Source: Polyangiaceae bacterium
GTDB lineage: Bacteria > Myxococcota_A > Polyangia > Polyangiales > Polyangiaceae
DNA length: 64,000 nucleotides
Direction: 5' to 3'
NCBI GenBank assembly: GCA_009781005.1
Contig: WQYX01000006.1
Location: forward strand, 27,394-91,393
The notes beneath the pieces were generated by a model. That model made no database searches. It was not told the DNA's origin and saw nothing but the letters and a program-made list of their open reading frames with translations. Positions 18,281 to 26,812 of the stretch are shown one piece after another. The position numbers and the translations under genes are program-made. How positions within the stretch are numbered: the stretch's first letter is position 1; the number at the start of each line of letters is the position of its first letter.

Positions 18281-20062
18281 TCAAGGTGCGGCGATGGCCA
18301 TGAAGGCGTCGGCCAGCTTCTTCATCGTGATCGCGGCGCGCTCTTCGGCCGCGGCAACGGGCTCGCTCTCGCTCATGGCCTCGCGAACGTCGAAGTAGAA
18401 TTTCGCTTTTGGTTCTGTGCCGCTCGGGCGCGCAATGATGCGGCAACCGCCTGAAAGCTCGAAGGTGAGCACATCGCTCTTCGGCAGCGTGATGGGGGCT
18501 TTCTCACCGTTCTTCGCGGTGCGCACCTGCGCCATGTAATCGCGAACGGCAAGGACCTCGTGACTGCCGATGATCTTCGGCGGCGAGCCGCGGAGGCGCG
18601 CCATGATCGCGCGGATCTCGGCGGCTCCTTCTGCACCCTTGCGCGTGAGACTGACTTGCGAGCTCACGAAGAGCCCGTAGTGCCGATAAAGTGACTCGAG
18701 GTGGGCGAGCACGGTCGTCCCCTTTGCGCGAAGAATCGCCGTAAGCTCGGCGAACGTCACCGCGGCGCTGATGCCGTCCTTGTCGCGAACGAGCTCGCCC
18801 ACGGTGTAACCGAGCGCTTCTTCGTAACCGAAAAGGAAATGCATTCCCTCGCTTGCTTTGAGATCCATGGCGCGGTTCGCGATCCACTTGAAGCCCGTCA
18901 AGACCTCTTCGTACCGAACCGACATCTCCTCTGCGATGACGCCGAGCATGGGCGACGAGACAATCGATTCGAGGACGAGCGGCGCGCCTTTCACCGCCTC
19001 TGCGCGATGGTTCTTGAGTCCGCCGGTCAAGATATAGTGTCCCAACATCACGCCAACCTGATTGCCCGTGAGCTGCTGATACCCAGTTGGCGAGGACGCA
19101 TCCGGAACGGCAATGGCAAGCCTGTCCGCATCGGGATCATTGGCAATCACGAGATCGGCCTTTTTGGATCGCGCGAGCGAAAATGACAGATCCATGGCGC
19201 CCTTCTCCTCCGGATTCGGAAACTTCACGGTGGGAAAAGCGCCGTCGGGTTTCTGTTGCTCGGGCACCGACGTGACGTTCGAAAAACCTGCTTGGGCAAG
19301 CGCGAGGCGCGCAAGCTTGTCGCCAACACCATGAAGGGGTGTGTACACGATGGCAAAATCACGCGGACCATCGCTGCGCACGGAGAGTTTCTTCACCTCC
19401 GCGAGATAAGCTTTCTCGAGTTCGTCATCGAGAATCGTGACGAGCCCCTTTTTGCGAGCCTCGTCGAGCGGCATATACGGGACGTCTTTTGCAGCAGGCG
19501 CGCGATCGATCTCGCTCGCAATCCCCACGTCGATGGGCGGAACGATTTGTGCGCCATTGTCCCAATAAGCTTTATAGCCATTGTACTCCGGTGGGTTGTG
19601 GCTTGCGGTCACCATGACACCCGCCGCGCATCCAAGATGCGTGACCGCAAAGGCGAGCATGGGAGTGGGTTCGACATCGGCAAAGAGCGAGCTTGGAATG
19701 CCGGCGGCGGCGAGGACGCATGCGGTGTCGGCGGCGAGCTCGCGACTCATGCGACGCCCGTCAAAGGCAATGACGACTCCGCCTTTGGCCTTCGATGCGT
19801 GGAGGAAACGCGCAAGTCCCCATGTGGTGCGGATGACGACCGCACGGTTCATGCGATTGGGACCGGCGCCGATGATGCCGCGCAGGCCGGCCGTGCCGAA
19901 CTCGAGTGAGCCTGCAAACCTGTCGGCGAGATCGGTCTTGCCGATGTCGGACGAGGCGAGCAAGGCTTCGATCTCGGCGCGCGCGGCGGGATCGGGATCG
20001 TTTTCGGCCCACTGTTTCGCGCGGGCCAAGAGCTCGTTGGTGGCATTTGCAGGAGCGTTCAT
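18281..20062 (-). CDS. Phosphoglucomutase/phosphomannomutase
   Basis: A 593-residue alpha-D-phosphohexomutase of the PGM2-like long form. The four active-site loops are present: phosphoserine TASHNPPEYNGYK, metal loop NDPDADRLA, sugar loop FGYEEALGY and phosphate loop RPSGTEPK. It interconverts hexose-1-phosphate and hexose-6-phosphate in the cytoplasm, feeding glycogen, trehalose or cell-surface polysaccharide synthesis. Glucose rather than mannose specificity is likely from the GYEEALGY form but is not certain. The start at 20062 (MNAPANATNELL) is preferred over 20080. rpmI follows 108 bp downstream on the same strand. Confidence 0.93.
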   Translation of the reverse strand: MNAPANATNELLARAKQWAENDPDPAARAEIEALLASSDIGKTDLADRFAGSLEFGTAGLRGIIGAGPNRMNRAVVIRTTWGLARFLHASKAKGGVVIAFDGRRMSRELAADTACVLAAAGIPSSLFADVEPTPMLAFAVTHLGCAAGVMVTASHNPPEYNGYKAYWDNGAQIVPPIDVGIASEIDRAPAAKDVPYMPLDEARKKGLVTILDDELEKAYLAEVKKLSVRSDGPRDFAIVYTPLHGVGDKLARLALAQAGFSNVTSVPEQQKPDGAFPTVKFPNPEEKGAMDLSFSLARSKKADLVIANDPDADRLAIAVPDASSPTGYQQLTGNQVGVMLGHYILTGGLKNHRAEAVKGAPLVLESIVSSPMLGVIAEEMSVRYEEVLTGFKWIANRAMDLKASEGMHFLFGYEEALGYTVGELVRDKDGISAAVTFAELTAILRAKGTTVLAHLESLYRHYGLFVSSQVSLTRKGAEGAAEIRAIMARLRGSPPKIIGSHEVLAVRDYMAQVRTAKNGEKAPITLPKSDVLTFELSGGCRIIARPSGTEPKAKFYFDVREAMSESEPVAAAEERAAITMKKLADAFMAIAAP

Positions 20063-20269
20063 GAGCAAGCGAATTACCATAAAAACATCGCTCGAGCCTG
20101 CCTACATGGATGACGTTCGAAGCGTCACATGTGCTCGCGAACGAGCTTCGATCCGAGGCGTGGCATTCTCACGCTCGAGCCGCTGCTACGCGGCGGCCAG
20201 CACGAGCGCCGAAAAACATCGCGCTGCCGCTGAGGCACGACGGACAATAGGCACTACGTTTGGTGGACG

Positions 20270-21427
20270 ATGATGAAGATGCGGCTGCTGATCGTGGAGG
20301 ACGACGAGGCCCTTCGCAGTAGTCTCGTAAGGTCGCTCGACCGCTCGTATGTGATCGACGAGGCTGGCGATGGCAGGGAAGCTTCCGAGTGTTTGACGCA
20401 CAAAAGATTCGATGTTGTGTTGAGCGACATTGACCTGCCGCATGGCTCCGGGATCGACGTGCTGCGCCTCGTGCGCGATTGCGATCTCGATGTGCCGGTG
20501 ATCTTGATGACGGGACAGCCGAGTGTCGACACGGCCATTGAGGCAATGGATCTCGGTGCTTTTACGTATCTCAAGAAGCCTTTCGAACGAGGTACGCTCG
20601 AACGCGCCCTCGGCCGTGCCGGCACGCTCGGGAAGCTCGCGCGCATCAAACGCGAGGCCATGTCGACACTCGGTAAGAACGGCGCTCTTCCCGGAGATCG
20701 CGCCGGATTGTCGACGATCTTTCAGCAGGCGCTCGACACTCTGTGGATCGCATACCAACCCATCCTGTGCCGGCAGACGCAGAAGACCATCGGTTTCGAG
20801 GCCCTGTTGAGGTGCAAGGCGATGCCGACGCCAAACGCAGTCATCGAAGCGGCCGAACGACTCGATCGCATTCACGATCTTGGCCGGCGCGTGCGAGAGT
20901 GCGCGGCAGCGTGTTTCAAGCCGTGCAATCGCGACATGCTCCTCTTCGTCAACCTCCACGCCGTCGACTTCAGCGATCCCGAGCTTTATTCGTCCACGAC
21001 CCACCTCGCAAAGATCGCATCGAGCGTCATTCTCGAAGTCACCGAGCGCACGGCCATCAACGACATTACGGATACGCGCCGTCGCGCAACCGAGCTTCGC
21101 TCTCTCGGTTATCGCATCGCCGTCGACGATCTCGGTGCGGGCTACGCAGGGTTGACGACGTTCGCAAACCTCGAGCCCGAAGTCGTCAAGCTCGATATGT
21201 CACTTGTCCGCAATATCGAAAATTCGCCGGTGCAATTTCGCATTGTCGAGGGCATTACGAATCTTTGCCACTCCCTCGGAATGAAGGTCGTTGCCGAAGG
21301 TATCGAGACAACGAGAGAGCTTCAAACCATCCATGAGCTCGGATGTGACTATCTTCAGGGGTATCTGCTCGGTGCGCCTCAACCCTTCCTCCTCGATCAC
21401 GTGATGCAGCAGCCCGCTTCGATTTGA
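20270..21427 (+). CDS. Receiver-EAL cyclic-di-GMP phosphodiesterase
   Basis: A 385-residue two-domain response regulator. The receiver (about 4-120) has the acidic pair at Glu10/Asp11, phosphoacceptor Asp53 in VVLSDIDLP and Lys in YLKKPFE. The EAL domain (about 145-380) keeps the catalytic set: FEALLR, NLHAVDF, EVTERT, VDDLGAGYAG, VKLDMSLV, AEGIET and LQGYLLG. It should therefore hydrolyse c-di-GMP when phosphorylated by an unlinked kinase. The last five codons and the stop lie within the left arm of palindromic element E2, so the C-terminus was probably set by that insertion. Confidence 0.94.
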   Translation: MMKMRLLIVEDDEALRSSLVRSLDRSYVIDEAGDGREASECLTHKRFDVVLSDIDLPHGSGIDVLRLVRDCDLDVPVILMTGQPSVDTAIEAMDLGAFTYLKKPFERGTLERALGRAGTLGKLARIKREAMSTLGKNGALPGDRAGLSTIFQQALDTLWIAYQPILCRQTQKTIGFEALLRCKAMPTPNAVIEAAERLDRIHDLGRRVRECAAACFKPCNRDMLLFVNLHAVDFSDPELYSSTTHLAKIASSVILEVTERTAINDITDTRRRATELRSLGYRIAVDDLGAGYAGLTTFANLEPEVVKLDMSLVRNIENSPVQFRIVEGITNLCHSLGMKVVAEGIETTRELQTIHELGCDYLQGYLLGAPQPFLLDHVMQQPASI

Positions 21428-21532
21428 CGCGATCTCATCGTTGGGGCCTGCGGTGCGGTCCTCAAAGCCATACAAGGCTGTTCCGTTCCGCTCCTCGGCC
21501 CCGCCTCGACCTCGCGTCAACTTGAAGCGGGC
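21412..21532. repeat. Palindromic element E2
   Basis: A 121-bp element with arms GCCCGCTTCGATTTGACGCG and CGCGTCAACTTGAAGCGGGC (diverged in the middle). The interior reads CATCGTTGGGGCCTGCGG, then TGCGGTCCTCAAAGCC on one side and GGCCCCGCCTCGACCTCGC on the other, as in E3, E4 and E5. It provides the stop codon of the receiver-EAL gene and ends 19 bp before the stop of the convergent ABC-F gene. Confidence 0.85.
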
Positions 21533-21550
21533 CAGATTTTGTAACGTTCG

Positions 21551-23170
21551 TCATTGGCGCATGCCCGGAGCTTCGCGCCCCGTCGATGAGACGTACTCAT
21601 CATAGTTGCCGCCATAAAGACGAGGACCGTCCTTTGACAGCTCGAGGATGCGCGTCGCAATCGACCGCAGAAATGTCCGATCATGCGAGACGAACACGAT
21701 CGTACCTTCGTAGCCGGAGAGCGCTTTCATGAGCGCGCGCTTGGTGACGATGTCGAGATGGTTGGTCGGCTCATCGAGCACGAGCAAGTTCGGCGCGTCG
21801 AAGAGGATCTTCGCGAGCGCGAGGCGTGCGCGCTCACCTCCGGATAAGACGGTGATGGGCTTGTCCTGGTCGTCGCCCTGAAAGCCGAACGCGCCGGCTA
21901 GATTGCGCAGCGTGCCGAGGTTCGTCGTTGGCGCGTGCGCGACGAGTTCCTCGATGACCGTGCGACGCGCATCGAGTTGCTCCATCTGGTGCTGCGCGAA
22001 ATAGCCCATCGTGACGGATGCGCCGATCGTCACCTTGCCCGCATCCGGCTCGAGCGCCCCCGCGATCATCTTGAGGAGCGTCGTTTTGCCCGAGCCGTTC
22101 TCGCCCATGACGGCCCAACGCTCGGCGCGACGCACGAGCAGACTCGTGTTCGCGTGAACGATTTTCGAACCGTACTTCTTCGCAATGCGGTCGACCTTCA
22201 CCACGTCGTCCCCGCTTCGAGGCGCGGGCTTGAAGTCGAAGGTCTTCTCGACGATGCGCCGCGGCTCTTTGACCTTGTCGATCTTGTCGAGTTTCTTGAT
22301 GCGTGATTGCACTTGCGCGGCGTGGCTCGCGCGCGCTTTGAAGCGATCGATGAACGCCTGCTCTTTTGCGAGCATGGCCTTTTGGCGCTCGTATTGTGCT
22401 TCGAGCTGCGCGAACGCAATCGCGCGCTGCGCCTCGTAAAAGTCGTAATTGCCCGAATAGGTTTTTATCTCTCCCCCGTCGATCTCGACGATCTTTTTGA
22501 CGACGCGATTCATGACTTCGCGATCGTGGCATGTCATCAAAACCGCGCCCTTGTATTCGCGTAAAAAGCTTTCGAGCCAAAGAATGGATTCGATATCGAG
22601 ATAGTTCGTCGGCTCGTCGAGCAAGAGGACGTCGGGGCGCGCAAGGAGGATCTGTGCGAGCGCGACGCGCATCTTCCAGCCGCCGGAGAGCGCGCCGACG
22701 TCCCCCGCGACTTGCTCGGGTGACAGGCCGAGGCCGGCGAGGATGGCGTGCGCGCGCGCCTCGAGATCGTAGCCGCCGAGCTCTTGAAAGCGCGCCTGCG
22801 CATCGCCGTAGCGCTCGACGACTTCGGCGAAGTCCGGAGCCTCATGATCGTGAAGCCTCTTCTCGAGCTCCGCGAGCTCTTCGCCGAGACGACCTGCCTC
22901 GCCCGCGCCCGCGAGTGTCTCGGCGAGCACGCTCCGGCCTTTCAGGTCGCCGACGTCCTGACGAAAATAACCGATCGTGATGCGCTTCGGTCGATCGACG
23001 ACGCCGTCGTCGGGCTGCTCTTCGTCCGTGATGAGACGAAAGATCGTGCTCTTGCCGGCGCCGTTCGCACCCACGAGTCCCACCTTTTCACCCTGGCCAA
23101 GAAAGAAAGACGACTCGACAAAGAGGATCTGGCCGCCGTACTGCTTCGAAACGTTGGAGAGTGCAATCAT
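21551..23170 (-). CDS. ABC-F family ATPase (ribosome-associated translation factor)
   Basis: A 539-residue duplicated ABC protein without membrane segments. Domain 1 has GANGAGKST, LSGGWKMR and LLLDEPTNYLD; domain 2 has GENGSGKTT, LSGGERARLALA and LLVLDEPTNHLD. The Lys/Arg/Gln-rich linker (FIDRFKARASHAAQVQSRIKKL) is the P-site tRNA-interaction motif of ABC-F factors. Such proteins act on stalled or antibiotic-bound ribosomes. The subgroup (Uup, YheS or related) cannot be settled by eye. Start at 23170 (MIALSNVSKQYGG) leaves only 30 bp to the divergent dppB-like gene. Confidence 0.92.
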   Translation of the reverse strand: MIALSNVSKQYGGQILFVESSFFLGQGEKVGLVGANGAGKSTIFRLITDEEQPDDGVVDRPKRITIGYFRQDVGDLKGRSVLAETLAGAGEAGRLGEELAELEKRLHDHEAPDFAEVVERYGDAQARFQELGGYDLEARAHAILAGLGLSPEQVAGDVGALSGGWKMRVALAQILLARPDVLLLDEPTNYLDIESILWLESFLREYKGAVLMTCHDREVMNRVVKKIVEIDGGEIKTYSGNYDFYEAQRAIAFAQLEAQYERQKAMLAKEQAFIDRFKARASHAAQVQSRIKKLDKIDKVKEPRRIVEKTFDFKPAPRSGDDVVKVDRIAKKYGSKIVHANTSLLVRRAERWAVMGENGSGKTTLLKMIAGALEPDAGKVTIGASVTMGYFAQHQMEQLDARRTVIEELVAHAPTTNLGTLRNLAGAFGFQGDDQDKPITVLSGGERARLALAKILFDAPNLLVLDEPTNHLDIVTKRALMKALSGYEGTIVFVSHDRTFLRSIATRILELSKDGPRLYGGNYDEYVSSTGREAPGMRQ

Positions 23171-23200
23171 CGGAAGGGCGCGGCTATAACCCATTTCGAG

Positions 23201-24736
23201 ATGATCGCTTTCGCTCTTCGACGCGCAGCATGGGCGATCCCCACGCTGTTCGGTGTGAGCTTCGTGGTCTTCCTGTTGACGACGCTCCTGCCCGATCCCG
23301 AGAACGTCACCGCAGTTGCGAAGAGCGACGTGGCCGCTCGCCTTCGCGTCAGGGAGCAGAGGCGCGCGCTCTTTTTAGACTTGCCGCGCTTCTTCAACGT
23401 CGAGCCGAGGGATGTTCGCGCGCGCGTCGATGATTGTATCTTGCACATCAAAGCCTCGGACGACGACGCCGCGATGTGCGAGGCGCGTCTCGCAGCGATC
23501 GGTGGTGCAGGATTGCCCATTCTCTTGCCCCGTCTCGACGACGTTCCGCCCTCTGCGCGCGGGCGCATCGCCGTCGCGCTCGCGCCGGTTGCGCGTCGCA
23601 TGGATATCGGCACCGAAGATGTCTTGATGGATCCGGATCGCGCGACGCATTTCTGGCAACGCTTCTGGACCGATCGCTCCGTCGACTTTACCCGTCCGGC
23701 CGTGCGCCGTTCGGTGCAGCGCCTCGAGACGCGCGAGAGCAAATTGCTCGAGGAGGATTTGAGACTGGTCGACACCTTCGCTCTTGCCGAGATCATCGAT
23801 GCGCTCGGTCGGACGACGGACACGAAGGCCCTCTCACGCCTCACGCGCGTCGCCTCCCGCGCAACGGCGCGTGACGCCGCCCTTGCCGAAGACGCCGATC
23901 GAGACGAGGTGCGGGCGATCGTCTCCGATTGGATGTCGTGGTGGTACGTGCACGAAACCGATTACGTCACGATCGAAGGCGAAGAGAAAATCACGGCAAG
24001 CATCACGCAGACTCGTTATGCGAAGTGGGTGCTCGGAGCGGTCACCGGGCGGCTCGGGCTCTCCACCCGCGATGGTGCGCCCATCGCGCAAAAGCTCCTT
24101 GCGCGCGCCCCCGTCACGCTCGGCATGGTGCTGCTCGCGCTCTTGGTCGCAATTGCGATCGCGATCCCGCTCGGCGTTCTGACCGCGTGGCGGCGCGGTC
24201 ATGCAATCGATGTTACGGCGAGCGTGCTGCTCCTCGCCGTCTACTCGCTACCGACGTTTCTCGTCGCCGAGCTCCTCGCGACGTTCGGACCGGCATCGGC
24301 ATCGGGCTACACGCTACCGGTGCTCGCGCTCGCAACGGTCTCGGTCTCGGTGATGACGCAGCAGCAGCGCGCGTCGATGATCGAAGCGATGACCGAAGAC
24401 TATGTGCGCGCCGCGCGGGCCAAAGGAGCACACACGATTCGCATCGCCATCGTGCACGCGCTCCGCAACGCGCTCATGCCAACGGTGACTCTCGCTGGAC
24501 TGCAGTTTCCGGCTCTCATCGGGGCTGCGTTCGTTGTCGAGGAAGTTTTCGACGTTCACGGCATGGGCTGGGAGACGCTGCGAGCGCTCGAGGCACGCGA
24601 CGCGGCGTGGATTGTTGCCGTCACGCTTCTTTGCGCTGTCGTGACGACGTTGTGTCTAACGGGTAGCGAAGTCACCTATGGCGTGCTCGATCCGCGCGTG
24701 CGCGAAAAGCAAATGGGGAGAAGAGATCTCGCCTGA
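23201..24736 (+). CDS. dppB: Peptide/nickel-type ABC transporter permease with a large extracytoplasmic insert
   Basis: The 511-residue product starts with a DppB-like first helix (RRAAWAIPTLFGVSFVVFLLTTLLP). The conserved permease core begins only near residue 300, with five helices, the loop YVRAARAKGAHTIRIAIVHALRNALMP that contacts the ATPase, and the C-terminal LDPRVR. DppB proteins are normally about 310-340 residues; here some 200 extra residues (charged, Arg/Asp-rich) follow helix 1 on the outer side. The partner dppC lies 5 kb downstream at 29834, and no ATPase or binding-protein gene is in the window. Peptide transport is the family expectation. Confidence 0.85.
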   Translation: MIAFALRRAAWAIPTLFGVSFVVFLLTTLLPDPENVTAVAKSDVAARLRVREQRRALFLDLPRFFNVEPRDVRARVDDCILHIKASDDDAAMCEARLAAIGGAGLPILLPRLDDVPPSARGRIAVALAPVARRMDIGTEDVLMDPDRATHFWQRFWTDRSVDFTRPAVRRSVQRLETRESKLLEEDLRLVDTFALAEIIDALGRTTDTKALSRLTRVASRATARDAALAEDADRDEVRAIVSDWMSWWYVHETDYVTIEGEEKITASITQTRYAKWVLGAVTGRLGLSTRDGAPIAQKLLARAPVTLGMVLLALLVAIAIAIPLGVLTAWRRGHAIDVTASVLLLAVYSLPTFLVAELLATFGPASASGYTLPVLALATVSVSVMTQQQRASMIEAMTEDYVRAARAKGAHTIRIAIVHALRNALMPTVTLAGLQFPALIGAAFVVEEVFDVHGMGWETLRALEARDAAWIVAVTLLCAVVTTLCLTGSEVTYGVLDPRVREKQMGRRDLA

Positions 24737-24804
24737 ACCCGACGCGCGAAAGCGTCGCAATTTACCTCGCTCGTACGCGAGCTTCTTGGTAGACGGCGCT
24801 GACG

Positions 24805-25344
24805 ATGGCAGGCGGATCGCAGCGCACGGCGTATCTCTTGTTGCTGGCTGCGTTGCCTGCATGCTTGAGCGCGCCCGACACCACGGTGGTGATCGAAAAC
24901 CACTACCCGCCGTCGTCCACGAACGCGCTCGTCATTTTCCGTGCATCCTACAAAGAAGCGGGCGAGGCGACGGGGGACACGGGAGCCGCGTTCGACCAGC
25001 CGATCGTGCCTGGAGCATCGTCTGATCCTCAATCCGTCGTGGCGGCATCGGACAACCCCGCGTACGTGCTGCTTGCGCCGGGGTGGGATCCCGCGAGCTC
25101 GTCGCCTCCGACCTCGTTCGTCGTTCTTCGATCGCGCGCAGGCTTCGCCGTGCAGTACGGCGATGAGCTCCGCATCCCGGTCGACGACACGACCTTCGCT
25201 GGCAACTGCGCGTCGGGCAGCGTGCTCACGCAGGCCGACGCAGACTTCATCACGCAGCGCATTTTCCCTGTCGCATTCAACACACTTCGCTACGACGCCG
25301 CGAGCTGCACCACGGCGGTGCTCGGTGATGCCAGTGCGAACTAA
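24805..25344 (+). CDS. Predicted lipoprotein, unknown function
   Basis: A 179-residue protein with a lipoprotein signal (YLLLLAALPAC, Cys20). The mature part has no recognised domain. It contains two further Cys residues (GNCASGS and ASCTTAV) that could form a disulphide. Its 3' end overlaps the porin gene by 17 bp, so the two are probably co-translated and may work together at the outer membrane. Confidence 0.7.
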   Translation: MAGGSQRTAYLLLLAALPACLSAPDTTVVIENHYPPSSTNALVIFRASYKEAGEATGDTGAAFDQPIVPGASSDPQSVVAASDNPAYVLLAPGWDPASSSPPTSFVVLRSRAGFAVQYGDELRIPVDDTTFAGNCASGSVLTQADADFITQRIFPVAFNTLRYDAASCTTAVLGDASAN

Positions 25345-26812
25345 AACGCATTGTCGTTGTCTGCTCGTCGTGGCGTTGTTGGGCGCGCCCCTCGTCCTTC
25401 ACGCGTCGCCCGTGATGGCGCAGGCAGCTCCTCCTGCGGGACACGAGGACGACTCCTTCGACGTCATGAACCTGCTCTCCCAGCATGGTCTTCACGACAT
25501 CGACAATGAGGCGTGGAATCTCTACGGGCAATTCACTTACGTCGCGAGCCAAAAGTTCGCGTTCAATGCAAAATACACGAATGCGAACGGTAGCGTGAAT
25601 TCGCTCGTGCCGGGTGCCGAGCGGAGTTTCACGATGACCTTCACGCCGTTCTTCGGGCTCAGGCTCTGGCCCGGCGGTGAAGCGTATTTCGTCCCCGAGG
25701 TCATCGCCGAGCGGCCGCTCTCGAGTCTGCGCGGCATTGGCGGTTCCATTCAGATTTTCGAACTTCAAAAGGATGGCACGGTAACCCCTCAAATTTACCG
25801 CTCGCGCACCTTTCTTCGCCAGACCATCAATCTCGGTGGCCAGCGCGTCAAGAAAGAATCCGACCCCATGCAACTCGGCGCAACGGTGGACAGCCGGCGC
25901 ATCGTGCTCACGGGCGGCACGTTCACGATTCTCGACGTCTTCGACCACAACAACGTCACCTGGGATCCGCGCCAGACATTCGTGAACATGGCATTCATGA
26001 CTCATTCGTCGTGGGATTTCGCGGCAGATGCGCGAGGGTATTCACTCGGTGGCACCGCCGAGCTCTATTGGGATGAATGGGCACTGCGCATCGGGCGCAT
26101 GGCGCCGCCGTCGAATCCAAATCAGCTCCCCATCGTCATCGATTTTTTGCGCCAATACGCTGACGCGTTCGAACTCGAGCACGACCACAAGATCCTCGGA
26201 CAACCCGGGGCTGCGCGTCTTTTGGCATACCGAAATCGTGAGATCACCGGACGCTTCAATGAGGCCATTGCGGCCTACGAAGCCGATCCCGTGGGCAGAA
26301 ATGCCAAAGCATGCACTGGATTCAATTACGGCTCTGGCAATGCCACGGCGCCCGATCTTTGCTGGGTCCGAAGGCCGAATACCAAAGTGGGAATTGGCAT
26401 CAATCTCGAACAATACGTGGCGAAGGATATCGGCCTCTTCTTCCGCGGGATGATCTCCGATGGGAAAACCGAAGTCGATGCCTTCGACCCCGCCGACCGT
26501 TCGCTCTCGTTCGGAAGTGTTGCCAAAGGCTCGGCATGGCACAGGCCTCTCGATGTCACCGGCATTGGGTTCGCATCGAGTTGGATTTCGAAGGACCACG
26601 CACGTTACCTCGCCATGGGCGGTGTGGACGGCTTCGTGGGCGACGGCGCGCTCACGAAAGCTGCCGAATGCGTCGTGGATTTGTTTTATAGTGTGAATTT
26701 CCTTAGAGCCATTTGGCTGACTGCCGATTACCAGCATCTTTGGAATCCCGGATTCAACTCCGACCGCGGCCCCGTCAATATCCTTAGCGGGAGGGTCCAT
26801 GCTGAGTTCTAG
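25328..26812 (+). CDS. Carbohydrate-selective porin of the OprB type
   Basis: From ATG 25328 (inside the end of the lipoprotein gene) the product has 494 residues, with a signal peptide ending PVMA-QAA. The mature protein has the OprB pattern: HDIDNEAWNLYGQFTYV near the N-terminus, WDPRQTFVNMAFM, YSLGGTAELYWDEWALRIGR, and a C-terminal strand VNILSGRVHAEF ending in Phe, as outer-membrane barrels do. OprB proteins admit sugars. Upstream in-frame starts would place about 129 unrelated residues before the signal peptide. Its stop codon TAG lies in the left end of palindromic element E3. Confidence 0.85.
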   Translation: MPVRTKTHCRCLLVVALLGAPLVLHASPVMAQAAPPAGHEDDSFDVMNLLSQHGLHDIDNEAWNLYGQFTYVASQKFAFNAKYTNANGSVNSLVPGAERSFTMTFTPFFGLRLWPGGEAYFVPEVIAERPLSSLRGIGGSIQIFELQKDGTVTPQIYRSRTFLRQTINLGGQRVKKESDPMQLGATVDSRRIVLTGGTFTILDVFDHNNVTWDPRQTFVNMAFMTHSSWDFAADARGYSLGGTAELYWDEWALRIGRMAPPSNPNQLPIVIDFLRQYADAFELEHDHKILGQPGAARLLAYRNREITGRFNEAIAAYEADPVGRNAKACTGFNYGSGNATAPDLCWVRRPNTKVGIGINLEQYVAKDIGLFFRGMISDGKTEVDAFDPADRSLSFGSVAKGSAWHRPLDVTGIGFASSWISKDHARYLAMGGVDGFVGDGALTKAAECVVDLFYSVNFLRAIWLTADYQHLWNPGFNSDRGPVNILSGRVHAEF

